A stretch of 5,268 nt of DNA from positions 1 to 5,268 of the forward strand of contig URCB01000097.1 in the NCBI GenBank assembly GCA_900546255.1. The letters run 5' to 3'. This DNA comes from an uncultured Eubacteriales bacterium (GTDB taxonomy: Bacteria > Bacillota > Clostridia > Oscillospirales > Oscillospiraceae). How positions within the stretch are numbered: position 1 is the first letter of the stretch; every line of letters begins with the position of its first letter. The notes below the pieces were generated by a model, which was not told the origin of the DNA, ran no database searches, and saw only the letters and a list, made by a program, of their open reading frames with translations. The position numbers were made by a program, and so were the translations under genes. Below, piece after piece: positions 1 through 5,268 of this stretch.

Positions 1-11
1 GAAATGGGGAC

Positions 12-100
12 CCCCGCCGGGCAGGCGGGGCAACGGGGCGCTGCGCCCCGAGGCAGCTTCGGAGCTGCCCACCCGAAGGGTACGCAGGACCGGCGGTCCT
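12..100. repeat. Cluster of four GC-rich hairpins in the left intergenic region
   Basis: Four perfect inverted repeats follow one another: 12-18/24-30 (CCCCGCC with GGCGGGG, 5-base loop), 34-40/44-50 (CGGGGCG with CGCCCCG, 3-base loop), 52-58/63-69 (GGCAGCT with AGCTGCC, TCGG loop) and 86-91/95-100 (AGGACC with GGTCCT, 3-base loop). A smaller GGCC/GGCC pair lies at 102-112. No convincing reading frame or ribosome binding site is visible. The cluster lies downstream of the tetR-like gene (which ends at 205 on the minus strand), so it could stabilise or end that transcript, but no hairpin is followed by a T-run on either strand. It looks more like a dispersed intergenic repeat of the REP/BIME sort. 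Part of it (35-51) reappears at 5185-5200 on the other side of the operon. Positions 121-204 show nothing I can name. Confidence 0.6.
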
Positions 101-204
101 AGGCCCCCGGCCCTATCTACCGATGGAAACGGTTTCACACTTTGGCAACAAACCCAAAACACTTTCCCAACAGGCGGGGGGTATCTTGATCCCAACCCGC
201 TTCC

Positions 205-807
205 TCAGGGGGCCTGACTGTAGACCCCAGAGAGAATCAGCTGCCCGGTGAGCTGGGCCATCTCCTCCGGGGACTCCTGGGCACCTCGCTCCAGCCAGGC
301 CCGGATGAGGCCCACCGCCCCGGCCACCACGAACTCCAGGGCATAGTTGCCCTCTTCGGGCCGGTCCGCCAGGCCGCTCAGGTTCGGGTACCGCTGGTAG
401 AGTTCCCGCCACTCCGCCAGGCACTTGTGGTAGATAAGGGTGTTGAGCCGTTGGGAAAACCGGTCCACGGCCTGCCGGGCCAGGAATACCTGGCAGAGGT
501 CCTTGTTCCGGCCCACAAAGCGAAACACATCCCGCAGGATGGGGGTGATGTCCTGCTGGAGAATGTCGGAGGCGTAACTGTCCAGCATGTCCTCCAGTTC
601 CTGGAACATCTCCTGCTCCATCTGCTCCAGCATGTCGTAAAGGTCCCGGTAATGGGTGTAAAAGGTACCGCGGTTTACGTCGGCCAGGTCGGTCAGTTCC
701 CGAACGGTGATGGAGGACAGGTCCTTTTCCAGCAGCAGCTGGGCCAGAGCCTGGCGCAGGCGGGCCTTGGTGCGGCGGACCCGCCGGTCTGTGGTGGTGC
801 CTTCCAT
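205..807 (-). CDS. TetR/AcrR family transcriptional regulator (200 aa)
   Basis: Probable DNA-binding repressor of the divergent ABC transporter operon and of itself. The 200-residue length is typical of TetR regulators. Residues 8-30 form the basic first helix (RRVRRTKARLRQAL onwards). Residues 33-53 form the helix-turn-helix, with the family pattern ITVRELTDLADVNRGTFYTHY, followed by DLYDMLEQM. The C-terminal two thirds is an all-helical ligand/dimer domain. Its end (GLIRAWLERGAQESPEEMAQL, about 166-186) resembles the DhaS-like TetR subgroup common in Firmicutes, as I remember it. The start at 807 is chosen because AAGGAGGG (minus strand, 815-822) lies 7 bases upstream and because the protein then begins just before the first conserved helix. 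An in-frame ATG at 987 would run the coding region through the promoter. Control of the neighbouring transporter is inferred from the divergent arrangement. The inducer is unknown. Confidence 0.93.
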   Translation of the reverse strand: MEGTTTDRRVRRTKARLRQALAQLLLEKDLSSITVRELTDLADVNRGTFYTHYRDLYDMLEQMEQEMFQELEDMLDSYASDILQQDITPILRDVFRFVGRNKDLCQVFLARQAVDRFSQRLNTLIYHKCLAEWRELYQRYPNLSGLADRPEEGNYALEFVVAGAVGLIRAWLERGAQESPEEMAQLTGQLILSGVYSQAP

Positions 808-814
808 AGCGGTT

Positions 815-822
815 CCCTCCTT
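815..822 (-). promoter_or_regulatory. Ribosome binding site of the tetR-like gene
   Basis: Read on the minus strand this is AAGGAGGG, a near-perfect Shine-Dalgarno sequence 7 bases before the ATG at 807-805. It decides the start in favour of 807 over the upstream in-frame ATG at 987. Confidence 0.8.
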
Positions 823-865
823 GTAGAAATTTCCAGTTTTCCAACAGGACACTGGGCGAGTGTTG

Positions 866-888
866 TTTTTTGGACAAAATTCAAAAAA
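866..888. promoter_or_regulatory. Candidate operator: inverted repeat TTTTTTG-N9-CAAAAAA
   Basis: Perfect 7-base arms at 866-872 and 882-888 are separated by 9 bases, giving a 23-bp dyad, a plausible size for a TetR-type operator. It abuts the -35-like element TTGACG (890-895) of the plus-strand promoter and lies in the 5' leader of the minus-strand transcript, so a bound repressor could block both. The arms are mostly homopolymer runs in an AT-rich gap, so a chance dyad is quite possible. A second, weaker dyad (TAAA at 924-927 with TTTA at 937-940) sits between the two minus-strand promoter boxes and is an alternative. Confidence 0.25.
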
Positions 889-889
889 A

Positions 890-924
890 TTGACGGTTGT
901 ATCCTGGGTTTTTGTTATTATACT
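890..924 (+). promoter_or_regulatory. Candidate sigma-70-type promoter for the ABC transporter operon
   Basis: TTGACG (890-895, 5 of 6 matches to the -35 consensus) is followed after 17 bases by TGTTAT (913-918, 4 of 6). A better -10, TATACT (919-924, 5 of 6), lies 6 bases further on but has only a poor -35 (TTGTAT, 897-902, 16-base spacer). Either pair would start transcription about 45-55 bases before the ATG at 977. The exact boxes are uncertain. The region is clearly AT-rich and promoter-like compared with the GC-rich genes around it. Confidence 0.5.
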
Positions 925-945
925 AAACTTATCAGATTTATTCAA
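917..945 (-). promoter_or_regulatory. Strong promoter for the tetR-like gene
   Basis: On the minus strand, TTGAAT (945-940) and a perfect TATAAT (922-917) are separated by exactly 17 bases. Transcription would begin near 910, leaving a leader of about 100 bases before the ATG at 807. The -10 overlaps the candidate -10 elements of the plus-strand promoter, so polymerase probably cannot occupy both at once. Confidence 0.75.
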
Positions 946-976
946 CACCTGTTCTTTACCAGACAGGAGGGCAATT

Positions 977-1678
977 ATGGCATACATTGCATTGGACCAT
1001 GTAGAGAAGCTTTATCACGTGGGGGAGGTGACCATCACTGCGGTGAGTGACATCTCCTTCACCGTGGATAAGGGGGAGTTTGTGGTGGTGGTGGGCCCCT
1101 CCGGGGCGGGCAAAACCACCGTGCTGAACATTTTGGGCGGCATGGACAGCTGCACCAGCGGCACCATCACCGTGGATGGCCAGACCATCAGTTCCTACGG
1201 CCCCAAAGAACTTACCGTCTACCGCCGGTTTGACATCGGCTTTGTCTTTCAGTTTTATAACCTGGTGCAGAACCTCACGGCCCTGGAAAACGTGGAGCTG
1301 GCCACCCAGATCGCCAAGTCCCCCCTCCCGCCGGAGGAGGTGCTGGCCCATGTGGGCCTGTCCCACCGGCTGCACAATTTTCCCGCCCAGCTTTCCGGGG
1401 GGGAGCAGCAGCGGGTGGCCATTGCCCGGGCCCTGGCCAAGAACCCCAAGCTGCTTCTGTGCGATGAGCCCACCGGTGCCCTGGACTATGTCACCGGTAA
1501 GGCCATCTTGAAGCTCCTCCAGGACACCTGCCGGCAGCAGGGGATGACGGTGATTGTCATCACCCACAACACCGCCATCGCCCCTATGGCCGACAAAGTG
1601 ATCCACGTGAAAAATGGACAGGTGGAGCAGATCGACTTGAACCCCAACCCCTTGCCAGTGGAAGAGATTGAGTGGTAA
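977..1678 (+). CDS. ABC transporter ATP-binding protein, MacB/LolD/FtsE type (233 aa)
   Basis: Cytoplasmic ATPase subunit that should power the permease encoded next. All nucleotide-binding motifs are intact: Walker [10 protein letters not shown] at residues 40-48, Q-loop Gln92 in FVFQFYNL, signature LSGGEQQ at 139-145, Walker B LLLCDEP at 159-165 with catalytic Glu164, D-loop GALD at 167-170, and H-loop His197 in VITHN. The length is normal for the family. The D-loop is followed by Tyr171 where Ser or Thr is common in MacB/LolD proteins. The short tail [12 protein letters not shown] recalls, from memory, clostridial ATPases paired with large coiled-coil FtsX permeases. The start at 977 is preceded by AGGAGG (965-970) with a 6-base gap. 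An in-frame ATG at 860 is rejected because it would cover the promoters. The gene is first in an operon with the permease and is probably repressed by the divergent TetR protein. The substrate is unknown. Confidence 0.95.
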   Translation: MAYIALDHVEKLYHVGEVTITAVSDISFTVDKGEFVVVVGPSGAGKTTVLNILGGMDSCTSGTITVDGQTISSYGPKELTVYRRFDIGFVFQFYNLVQNLTALENVELATQIAKSPLPPEEVLAHVGLSHRLHNFPAQLSGGEQQRVAIARALAKNPKLLLCDEPTGALDYVTGKAILKLLQDTCRQQGMTVIVITHNTAIAPMADKVIHVKNGQVEQIDLNPNPLPVEEIEW

Positions 1679-1703
1679 CTGCCGGGGATTCATTCGCAGC
1701 GGA

Positions 1704-1710
1704 AAGGAGG
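1704..1710 (+). promoter_or_regulatory. Ribosome binding site deciding the GTG start of the permease
   Basis: AAGGAGG lies 7 bases before a GTG at 1718-1720, in the 39-base gap after the ATPase stop. It supports GTG as the start codon and translation from the same mRNA as the ATPase. I see no separate promoter in the gap. Confidence 0.8.
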
Positions 1711-1717
1711 AAACAAG

Positions 1718-4700
1718 GTGAAACGGATTCGCAATCCCTTCAAGGGGAGGGCCTCTGCCCTGGGGCAGCGCCTCACTGGGCGCATTCGGAACCGCTTGGT
1801 GACGGATACCCTGCGGGAAGTCCATCATACCTTCCCTCGTTTCCTCTCTCTGCTGGTGCTCTCGGCGTTGGCAGTGTGCTTTCTGGCAGGGCTGCGGGCC
1901 ACTGCCCCGGATATGAAACTCTCTGCTGACGCCTATTTTGACCAGCAGAACCTGATGGATCTCCACATCGCTTCCACCCTAGGCCTGACCCAGGAGGACG
2001 TGGACGCCATAGCCGAGGAGGAGGGAGTTGCCAGTGTCCAGGGCGCTTATACCATAGACGCTCTGGTCCCCATGGACAACCAGGAGATGGTGGTGAAGGT
2101 TCTCTCCTACTCTGGAGAGGGGGACGTTAACCAGCCTGCTCTGGTGGAGGGCCGCCTGCCGGAAGGGGAAGACGAATGTCTGGTAGAACCCCTCTTCCTG
2201 GAGCTGTCTGGCCTGTCGATTGGAGATACCATTTCGCTGGACACCGGAGAAGGGGACTATGCCGACGCGTTGTCGGTGGAGGAAGTGACCATCGTAGGGA
2301 CGGCAAACTCCCCTCTGTACATTGCCTTGGACCGCGGCTCGTCCACCCTGGGCACCGGGTCTGTGGATGCTTTTCTGATCCTGCCTGTGGAGTCTTTTAC
2401 CATGGACTACTATACCGACGCGTACCTCCTTGCCGAAGGAGCGTCGGAACTGGAGACCTACAGCGACGAATACGAGGAGCTGGTGGATCAGCTTGCCCAG
2501 CAGCTGGAACCGCTGTCCAAGGAGCGGTCTGCCCTGCGGTATGATGAGGCCAGCCAGGCCATCTCAGACGCAGAGGATGAACTGGCCCAGGCCGAGGAGG
2601 AGGCCAACCAACAGCTGACCGATGCAGAGGCAGAGATCACTTCCTCCCGCCAAGAGCTGGATGACGCGAAGAAACAGCTGGAGGATGCCAAGAAGCAGCT
2701 GGACAGCGGCGAGGCCCAGTATGCTGCCGGGATGGAGCAGCTGGAGTCCGGCTGGCAGGCCCTGGACGCGGCCAGCCTGGAACTGGAGGACGGAAAGGAA
2801 CAGTATGAACAGGGGCAGACGGCCTATCAGGCCGCTTTGGCCCTCTACCAGATCCAAGCCGCTGCGGTGGAGCGCCAGCTGGAAACCCAGGCGGAGCTGG
2901 AAGCCTCGACGCAAGCCAGAACCCAGGCTACCCAGGCGGCCCTGCAAGCGGCGACGGAAGCCGCCTTAGAAGACCCCCTTTCCTACATGGAAGTGTACAA
3001 CCGGGTCTACGAAGAGACCTATCAGAGCGTTTACGACACGGCCTATGCCCAGGCTTACGCCCAGGCGCAGGAGAACTCCTCCCAATGGCAGGAACTGCAG
3101 ACCAGCAAGGCGCAGCTGGATCAGACCAAGGCCCAGCTGGATGCCGCCAAGGCACAGCTGAACCAGGGGGAAATCGAATACCGCGCCGGTGTGCGCCAAT
3201 TGGAGAGCAGCCAGCGCCAGCTGGAGGCCTCCCGAGAGGAACTGGATCAGGGGTGGGAGGACTACGAAACCGGCCTGCAGCAATGGGAGGACGGGGAAAA
3301 GGCCTATCAAGAAGGCTATGAAAGCTACACCCAAAGCCGGCAGGAGGCAGAGGACCAGCTGAAGGATGGCCGCAAGGAAGTGGAGCAGGCCAAGCGGGAC
3401 CTCACGCTGCTGGAGGATGGAGAATGGTACATCCTGGACCGCAACACCAACACCGGGTATGTCAGCTACAGCATGGACGCCGACCGGATTGCCAACCTGG
3501 CGGCGGTATTCCCCTTGATCTTCTTCCTGGTGGCAGCTTTGGTGAGCCTGACCACCATGACCCGCATGGTGGAGGAGCAGCGCACCACCATCGGTGGGCT
3601 GAAAGCCATGGGCTTTTCCCGGGGGAGCATAGCCATAAAGTATGTGGGCTATGGGTTCCTCTCCAGTGTGATTGGTGCGGTGCTGGGGTTGGCCGTTGGC
3701 CTGACGCTGCTCCCCTGGATTATCTGCACTGCCTGGAGTGCGATGTATACCATAGGAGACATTCACTACAGTTTTGAAGCGGCCACCTCTTTGCTGGCGG
3801 CGGGGGCTGCGGTGGGCACTGTGACCCTGGCTGCTTTGCTCGCTTGCTTCTCTACCCTGGCAGCTACGCCGGCGCAGCTGATGCGGCCCAAGGCCCCACC
3901 GGTGGGGAAGCGAATCTTCCTGGAGCGGATCACCCCGCTGTGGCGGAAGCTGTCCTTCCATTATAAGATCACCCTGCGTAACCTGTTCCGTTATCAAAAG
4001 CGATTCTGGATGACGGTGGCAGGGATCGGCGGCTGTGCTGCCCTTATCGTCACCGCCTTCGGGGTGCGGGGCTCCATCATGGGGGTCATGGAGGAACAGT
4101 TTGACGTACTGTACCATTACTCTGCGCAGGTGGGCCTGGTCGATGAGATCACCCCCCTGGAATTGGAAGAAGTAGAGGATACTTTGTCTGAAAGCGGTCT
4201 GGTGGATGACTCCCTCGCCTGCCGGGTGGAGACCGTCACCGCCCAGAGCGAGAGTTACACCTTGGACTGCTACCTCCAAACCACCCCCAGCCAGGAGGAA
4301 CTGAGCCGTTTCGTAGAGCTTCGCCACCGCACCGATGACGTCCCCGTCACACTGCCCGATGATGGGGCCGTGATCACCGAAAAGATGGCCTCGCTCCTGG
4401 GGGTGGAGGTGGGAGACACCATTACCTTAGACGGAGAGAGCCGCGTCACCATTACCGTGGCGGACATTACGGAACACTATGTCCAGCATTACATCTATGT
4501 CAGTGACACCTATTATGAGACCCTCTTTGGCGAGGCGCCTACCGCCAACACCGTTTTGGTGGACTTTCCCGTGGAGGAAAGCGGCGCCGGGGAACTGGAG
4601 TCCCAACTGGTGTCTCTGGATGGGGTGTCTTCGCTTACCCTTCTCTCGGATACGGCGGACACCTTCTCCTCCAGTATGGAGAGCGTGGACTATGCCGTGA

Positions 4701-5086
4701 TCCTGATCATCTTCTGCGCTGCGGCGCTGGCGTTCGTGGTGCTGATGAACCTCACCAACATCAACATCACCGAGCGCCTGCGGGAGCTGGCCACCTTAAA
4801 GGTGCTGGGCTTTTACAACCGGGAGGTTTCCGCCTATATCTACCGGGAAAACGCCATCCTCACCGTATTTGGCGTGCTGGCCGGCATGGTGCTGGGCAAG
4901 TTCCTCCACCAGTGGCTCATCCTCACGGTAGAGGTGGATATGGTCATGTTTGACCGAGTGCTGGATCTCTCCAGCTATCTGTGGGCTGCTGTACTGACGG
5001 TGGTCTTCTCCTTGGCGGTGAATCTCACCGCTCGGAGGAAGCTGCGGGATTTGGATATGGTGGAGGCGCTGAAGAGCGTGGAGTGA
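1718..5086 (+). CDS. FtsX/MacB-type ABC transporter permease with a large extracellular coiled-coil stalk (1122 aa)
   Basis: Membrane subunit partnering the ATPase encoded just upstream. A basic cytoplasmic N-terminus (1-41) leads to TM1 (about 42-60). An outside domain (61-591) follows, then TM2-4 (about 592-614, 642-670, 688-715), TM5 (763-784), a second outside domain (785-989) and TM6-8 (990-1012, 1042-1070, 1085-1105). This is a duplicated FtsX core. Each half has the cytoplasmic coupling motif, LKAMGF at 628-633 and LKVLGF at 1027-1032, and the protein ends in the typical MVEALKSVE. Both outside domains contain a MacB-like beta segment with a matching stretch (LSIGDTISLD at 166-175, VEVGDTITLD at 896-905). 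The first also carries a coiled coil (about 246-566). MacB- and FtsX-type relatives move the outside domain with ATP hydrolysis rather than passing substrate through the membrane core. Whether this one exports lipid, peptide or drug, or acts on the cell wall, cannot be told. It starts with GTG. The family is common in clostridia, mostly annotated only as FtsX-like permease. Confidence 0.93.
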   Translation: MKRIRNPFKGRASALGQRLTGRIRNRLVTDTLREVHHTFPRFLSLLVLSALAVCFLAGLRATAPDMKLSADAYFDQQNLMDLHIASTLGLTQEDVDAIAEEEGVASVQGAYTIDALVPMDNQEMVVKVLSYSGEGDVNQPALVEGRLPEGEDECLVEPLFLELSGLSIGDTISLDTGEGDYADALSVEEVTIVGTANSPLYIALDRGSSTLGTGSVDAFLILPVESFTMDYYTDAYLLAEGASELETYSDEYEELVDQLAQQLEPLSKERSALRYDEASQAISDAEDELAQAEEEANQQLTDAEAEITSSRQELDDAKKQLEDAKKQLDSGEAQYAAGMEQLESGWQALDAASLELEDGKEQYEQGQTAYQAALALYQIQAAAVERQLETQAELEASTQARTQATQAALQAATEAALEDPLSYMEVYNRVYEETYQSVYDTAYAQAYAQAQENSSQWQELQTSKAQLDQTKAQLDAAKAQLNQGEIEYRAGVRQLESSQRQLEASREELDQGWEDYETGLQQWEDGEKAYQEGYESYTQSRQEAEDQLKDGRKEVEQAKRDLTLLEDGEWYILDRNTNTGYVSYSMDADRIANLAAVFPLIFFLVAALVSLTTMTRMVEEQRTTIGGLKAMGFSRGSIAIKYVGYGFLSSVIGAVLGLAVGLTLLPWIICTAWSAMYTIGDIHYSFEAATSLLAAGAAVGTVTLAALLACFSTLAATPAQLMRPKAPPVGKRIFLERITPLWRKLSFHYKITLRNLFRYQKRFWMTVAGIGGCAALIVTAFGVRGSIMGVMEEQFDVLYHYSAQVGLVDEITPLELEEVEDTLSESGLVDDSLACRVETVTAQSESYTLDCYLQTTPSQEELSRFVELRHRTDDVPVTLPDDGAVITEKMASLLGVEVGDTITLDGESRVTITVADITEHYVQHYIYVSDTYYETLFGEAPTANTVLVDFPVEESGAGELESQLVSLDGVSSLTLLSDTADTFSSSMESVDYAVILIIFCAAALAFVVLMNLTNINITERLRELATLKVLGFYNREVSAYIYRENAILTVFGVLAGMVLGKFLHQWLILTVEVDMVMFDRVLDLSSYLWAAVLTVVFSLAVNLTARRKLRDLDMVEALKSVE
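2687..2836 (+). repeat. Internal protein repeat, copy 1 (permease residues 324-373)
   Basis: These 50 residues align without gaps to residues 477-526 of the same protein, with 22 identities by my hand count. The shared pattern is AK-QL--GE--Y-AG--QLES followed by L-A--EL--G-EYE-G-type spacing. Glycines recur every seven residues. Copies 1 and 2 lie on opposite arms of the predicted hairpin. The resemblance may reflect an old duplication or simply common selection for coiled-coil heptads. Confidence 0.6.
2891..3067 (+). other. Ala-ladder / Pro turn / Tyr-ladder at the tip of the stalk
   Basis: Permease residues 392, 396, 400, 404, 408, 412 and 416 are all Ala. Residues 423, 427, 431, 435, 439, 443 and 447 are all Tyr. 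Asp419-Pro420 lies between the two runs. Each Ala-Tyr pair is symmetric about the turn, because the positions sum to 839 in all seven cases. The codons vary (gcg/gcc/gct and tac/tat), so this is not a recent DNA-level repeat. The segment probably forms the distal end of the antiparallel hairpin. Confidence 0.7.
3146..3295 (+). repeat. Internal protein repeat, copy 2 (permease residues 477-526)
   Basis: Second copy of the 50-residue coiled-coil unit, 153 residues after copy 1. The DNA is diverged, so the copies are not a recent tandem event. The heptad spacing of small residues continues past the unit to residue 540. Confidence 0.6.
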
Positions 5087-5088
5087 GG

Positions 5089-5184
5089 AATTTTGGGAGG
5101 GGCACCTGGGGTTTGCCTTCGTTCGGGAGGGCAGAGTACGGGGGTGTCAAGTTGCCTGCTTGGTGGGAGGCCCCTCCCAAAATT
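5089..5184. repeat. 96-bp element bounded by perfect 15-bp inverted repeats
   Basis: AATTTTGGGAGGGGC at 5089-5103 is the exact reverse complement of 5170-5184. The 66-base interior contains a 7-bp hairpin (5114-5120 with 5127-5133, one G-T pair) and a 4-bp one (CAAG 5148-5151 with CTTG 5159-5162), so the RNA could fold into a three-way junction. It begins 3 bases after the permease stop codon. A rho-independent terminator is unlikely in the usual sense because neither strand has a T-run after the stem. It could be a small non-autonomous mobile element (MITE-like), although I see no clear target-site duplication, or a structured 3' end of the operon mRNA. Confidence 0.6.
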
Positions 5185-5232
5185 GGGGGCTGCACCCCGA
5201 ACCGCGCCGGCGGAGCCGGCACTCTCGGGGTG
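5185..5232. repeat. GC-rich nested hairpin related to the left-hand repeat cluster
   Basis: GGGGGCTGCACCCCGA at 5185-5200 matches positions 35-51 apart from one gap and one substitution. CACCCCGA (5193-5200) is the reverse complement of TCGGGGTG (5225-5232), and inside lies a 6-bp hairpin GCCGGC-GGA-GCCGGC (5206-5220), giving a nested or cruciform structure. It is probably a copy of a dispersed intergenic repeat. No coding potential is visible. Confidence 0.5.
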
Positions 5233-5241
5233 AGAGGAATA

Positions 5242-5268
5242 TTTTCCCCGGTACATGCCCGGGGAAAA
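5242..5268. repeat. 10-bp inverted repeat at the right edge
   Basis: TTTTCCCCGG (5242-5251) pairs perfectly with CCGGGGAAAA (5259-5268) around a 7-base loop. As seen here the T-run comes before the stem and the A-run after it on both strands, the opposite of an intrinsic terminator. The window ends exactly at the last base of the stem, so a following T-run outside the window could still make it one. Confidence 0.55.

Larger units (their letters stand above)
2453..3415 (+). other. Coiled-coil stalk region within the permease (residues about 246-566)
   Basis: This segment is rich in Glu, Gln, Ala, Lys and Leu. Pro420 is the only proline between 265 and 599, and it lies almost at the midpoint of the segment. 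That suggests an antiparallel helical hairpin with arms of roughly 150 residues, about 20 nm long if fully helical. Exact heptad units are visible, such as DAKKQLE/DAKKQLD (316-329) and three KAQL-type heptads at 463-483. The stalk is inserted in the first outside domain only. The second outside domain has no counterpart. Confidence 0.8.

Noticed and set aside
1..120. CRISPR array or attachment site in the left hairpin cluster
   Set aside because: The hairpins differ in sequence and spacing, there are no regular direct repeats with spacers, and no integrase or cas gene is present.
860..976. Upstream ATG at 860 for the ATPase
   Set aside because: It would cover both promoters and adds residues with no family counterpart. 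The ATG at 977 has AGGAGG at the right distance.
808..987. In-frame N-terminal extension of the TetR protein, starting at 987 on the minus strand
   Set aside because: It would code through the TATAAT promoter and the leader. The ATG at 807 has a strong ribosome binding site and fits the family start.
427..1050. 207-residue plus-strand open frame across the TetR gene and the divergent promoters
   Set aside because: It runs through the promoter gap and into the ATPase in another frame, and has no domain. It is a shadow of the TetR gene.
1679..1717. Separate promoter for the permease in the gap after the ATPase
   Set aside because: The 39 bases contain a ribosome binding site but no -35/-10 pair. 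Co-transcription with the ATPase is simpler.
956..1966. 336-residue open frame on the minus strand opposite the ATPase
   Set aside because: It is antisense to an intact ABC ATPase with all motifs. The His/Gly/Gln-rich translation is typical of a shadow frame.
2966..4327. 453-residue open frame on the minus strand opposite the permease
   Set aside because: It is an antisense shadow in GC-rich coding DNA, with a low-complexity Gly/Leu/Gln/His-rich translation, no recognisable domain and no good ribosome binding site. The plus-strand permease is clearly real.
5242..5268. Rho-independent terminator of the operon
   Set aside because: The stem is good, but the T-run precedes it and the A-run follows it on both strands. 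Sequence beyond the window would be needed to call a terminator.

Overview
This GC-rich window (roughly 60% G+C) with strong AGGAGG-type ribosome binding sites looks like chromosomal DNA of a high-GC clostridial Firmicute, most likely of the Oscillospiraceae/Ruminococcaceae type (the Flavonifractor or Oscillibacter sort of gut anaerobe). The taxonomic guess rests on the style of the proteins and the GC-rich intergenic hairpins, not on a marker gene.

Layout: positions 1-204 hold no gene, but the first 100 bases are a run of perfect GC-rich hairpins. A TetR-type regulator (205-807) is read on the minus strand. A 169-base AT-rich gap (808-976) carries divergent promoters whose -10 elements overlap. 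On the plus strand follow an ABC transporter ATPase (977-1678) and, 39 bases later, a 1122-residue FtsX/MacB-type permease starting with GTG (1718-5086). Positions 5087-5268 hold no gene, but contain a 15-bp perfect inverted repeat with a 66-base interior, a repeat copy related to the left-hand hairpin cluster, and a palindrome at the very end.

Working model: the ATPase (probably a dimer) and the 8-TM double-FtsX permease form one MacB/FtsEX-like type VII ABC machine, which couples ATP hydrolysis to movement outside the membrane or to extrusion of a substrate. The TetR protein probably represses both promoters in the shared gap and responds to an unknown small molecule. No accessory protein (MacA-like, kinase, peptide substrate) is encoded here. 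The substrate cannot be read from the sequence.

The most unusual part is the first extracellular domain of the permease. It contains a predicted coiled-coil hairpin of about 300 residues with its turn at Pro420. Seven alanines spaced exactly four apart (392-416) precede the turn and seven tyrosines spaced exactly four apart (423-447) follow it, in mirror register. Each arm also has a long series of Gly/Ala/Ser at every seventh residue. The overall gene pair belongs to a widespread but poorly characterised clostridial family. The fine structure of this stalk is what deserves attention.
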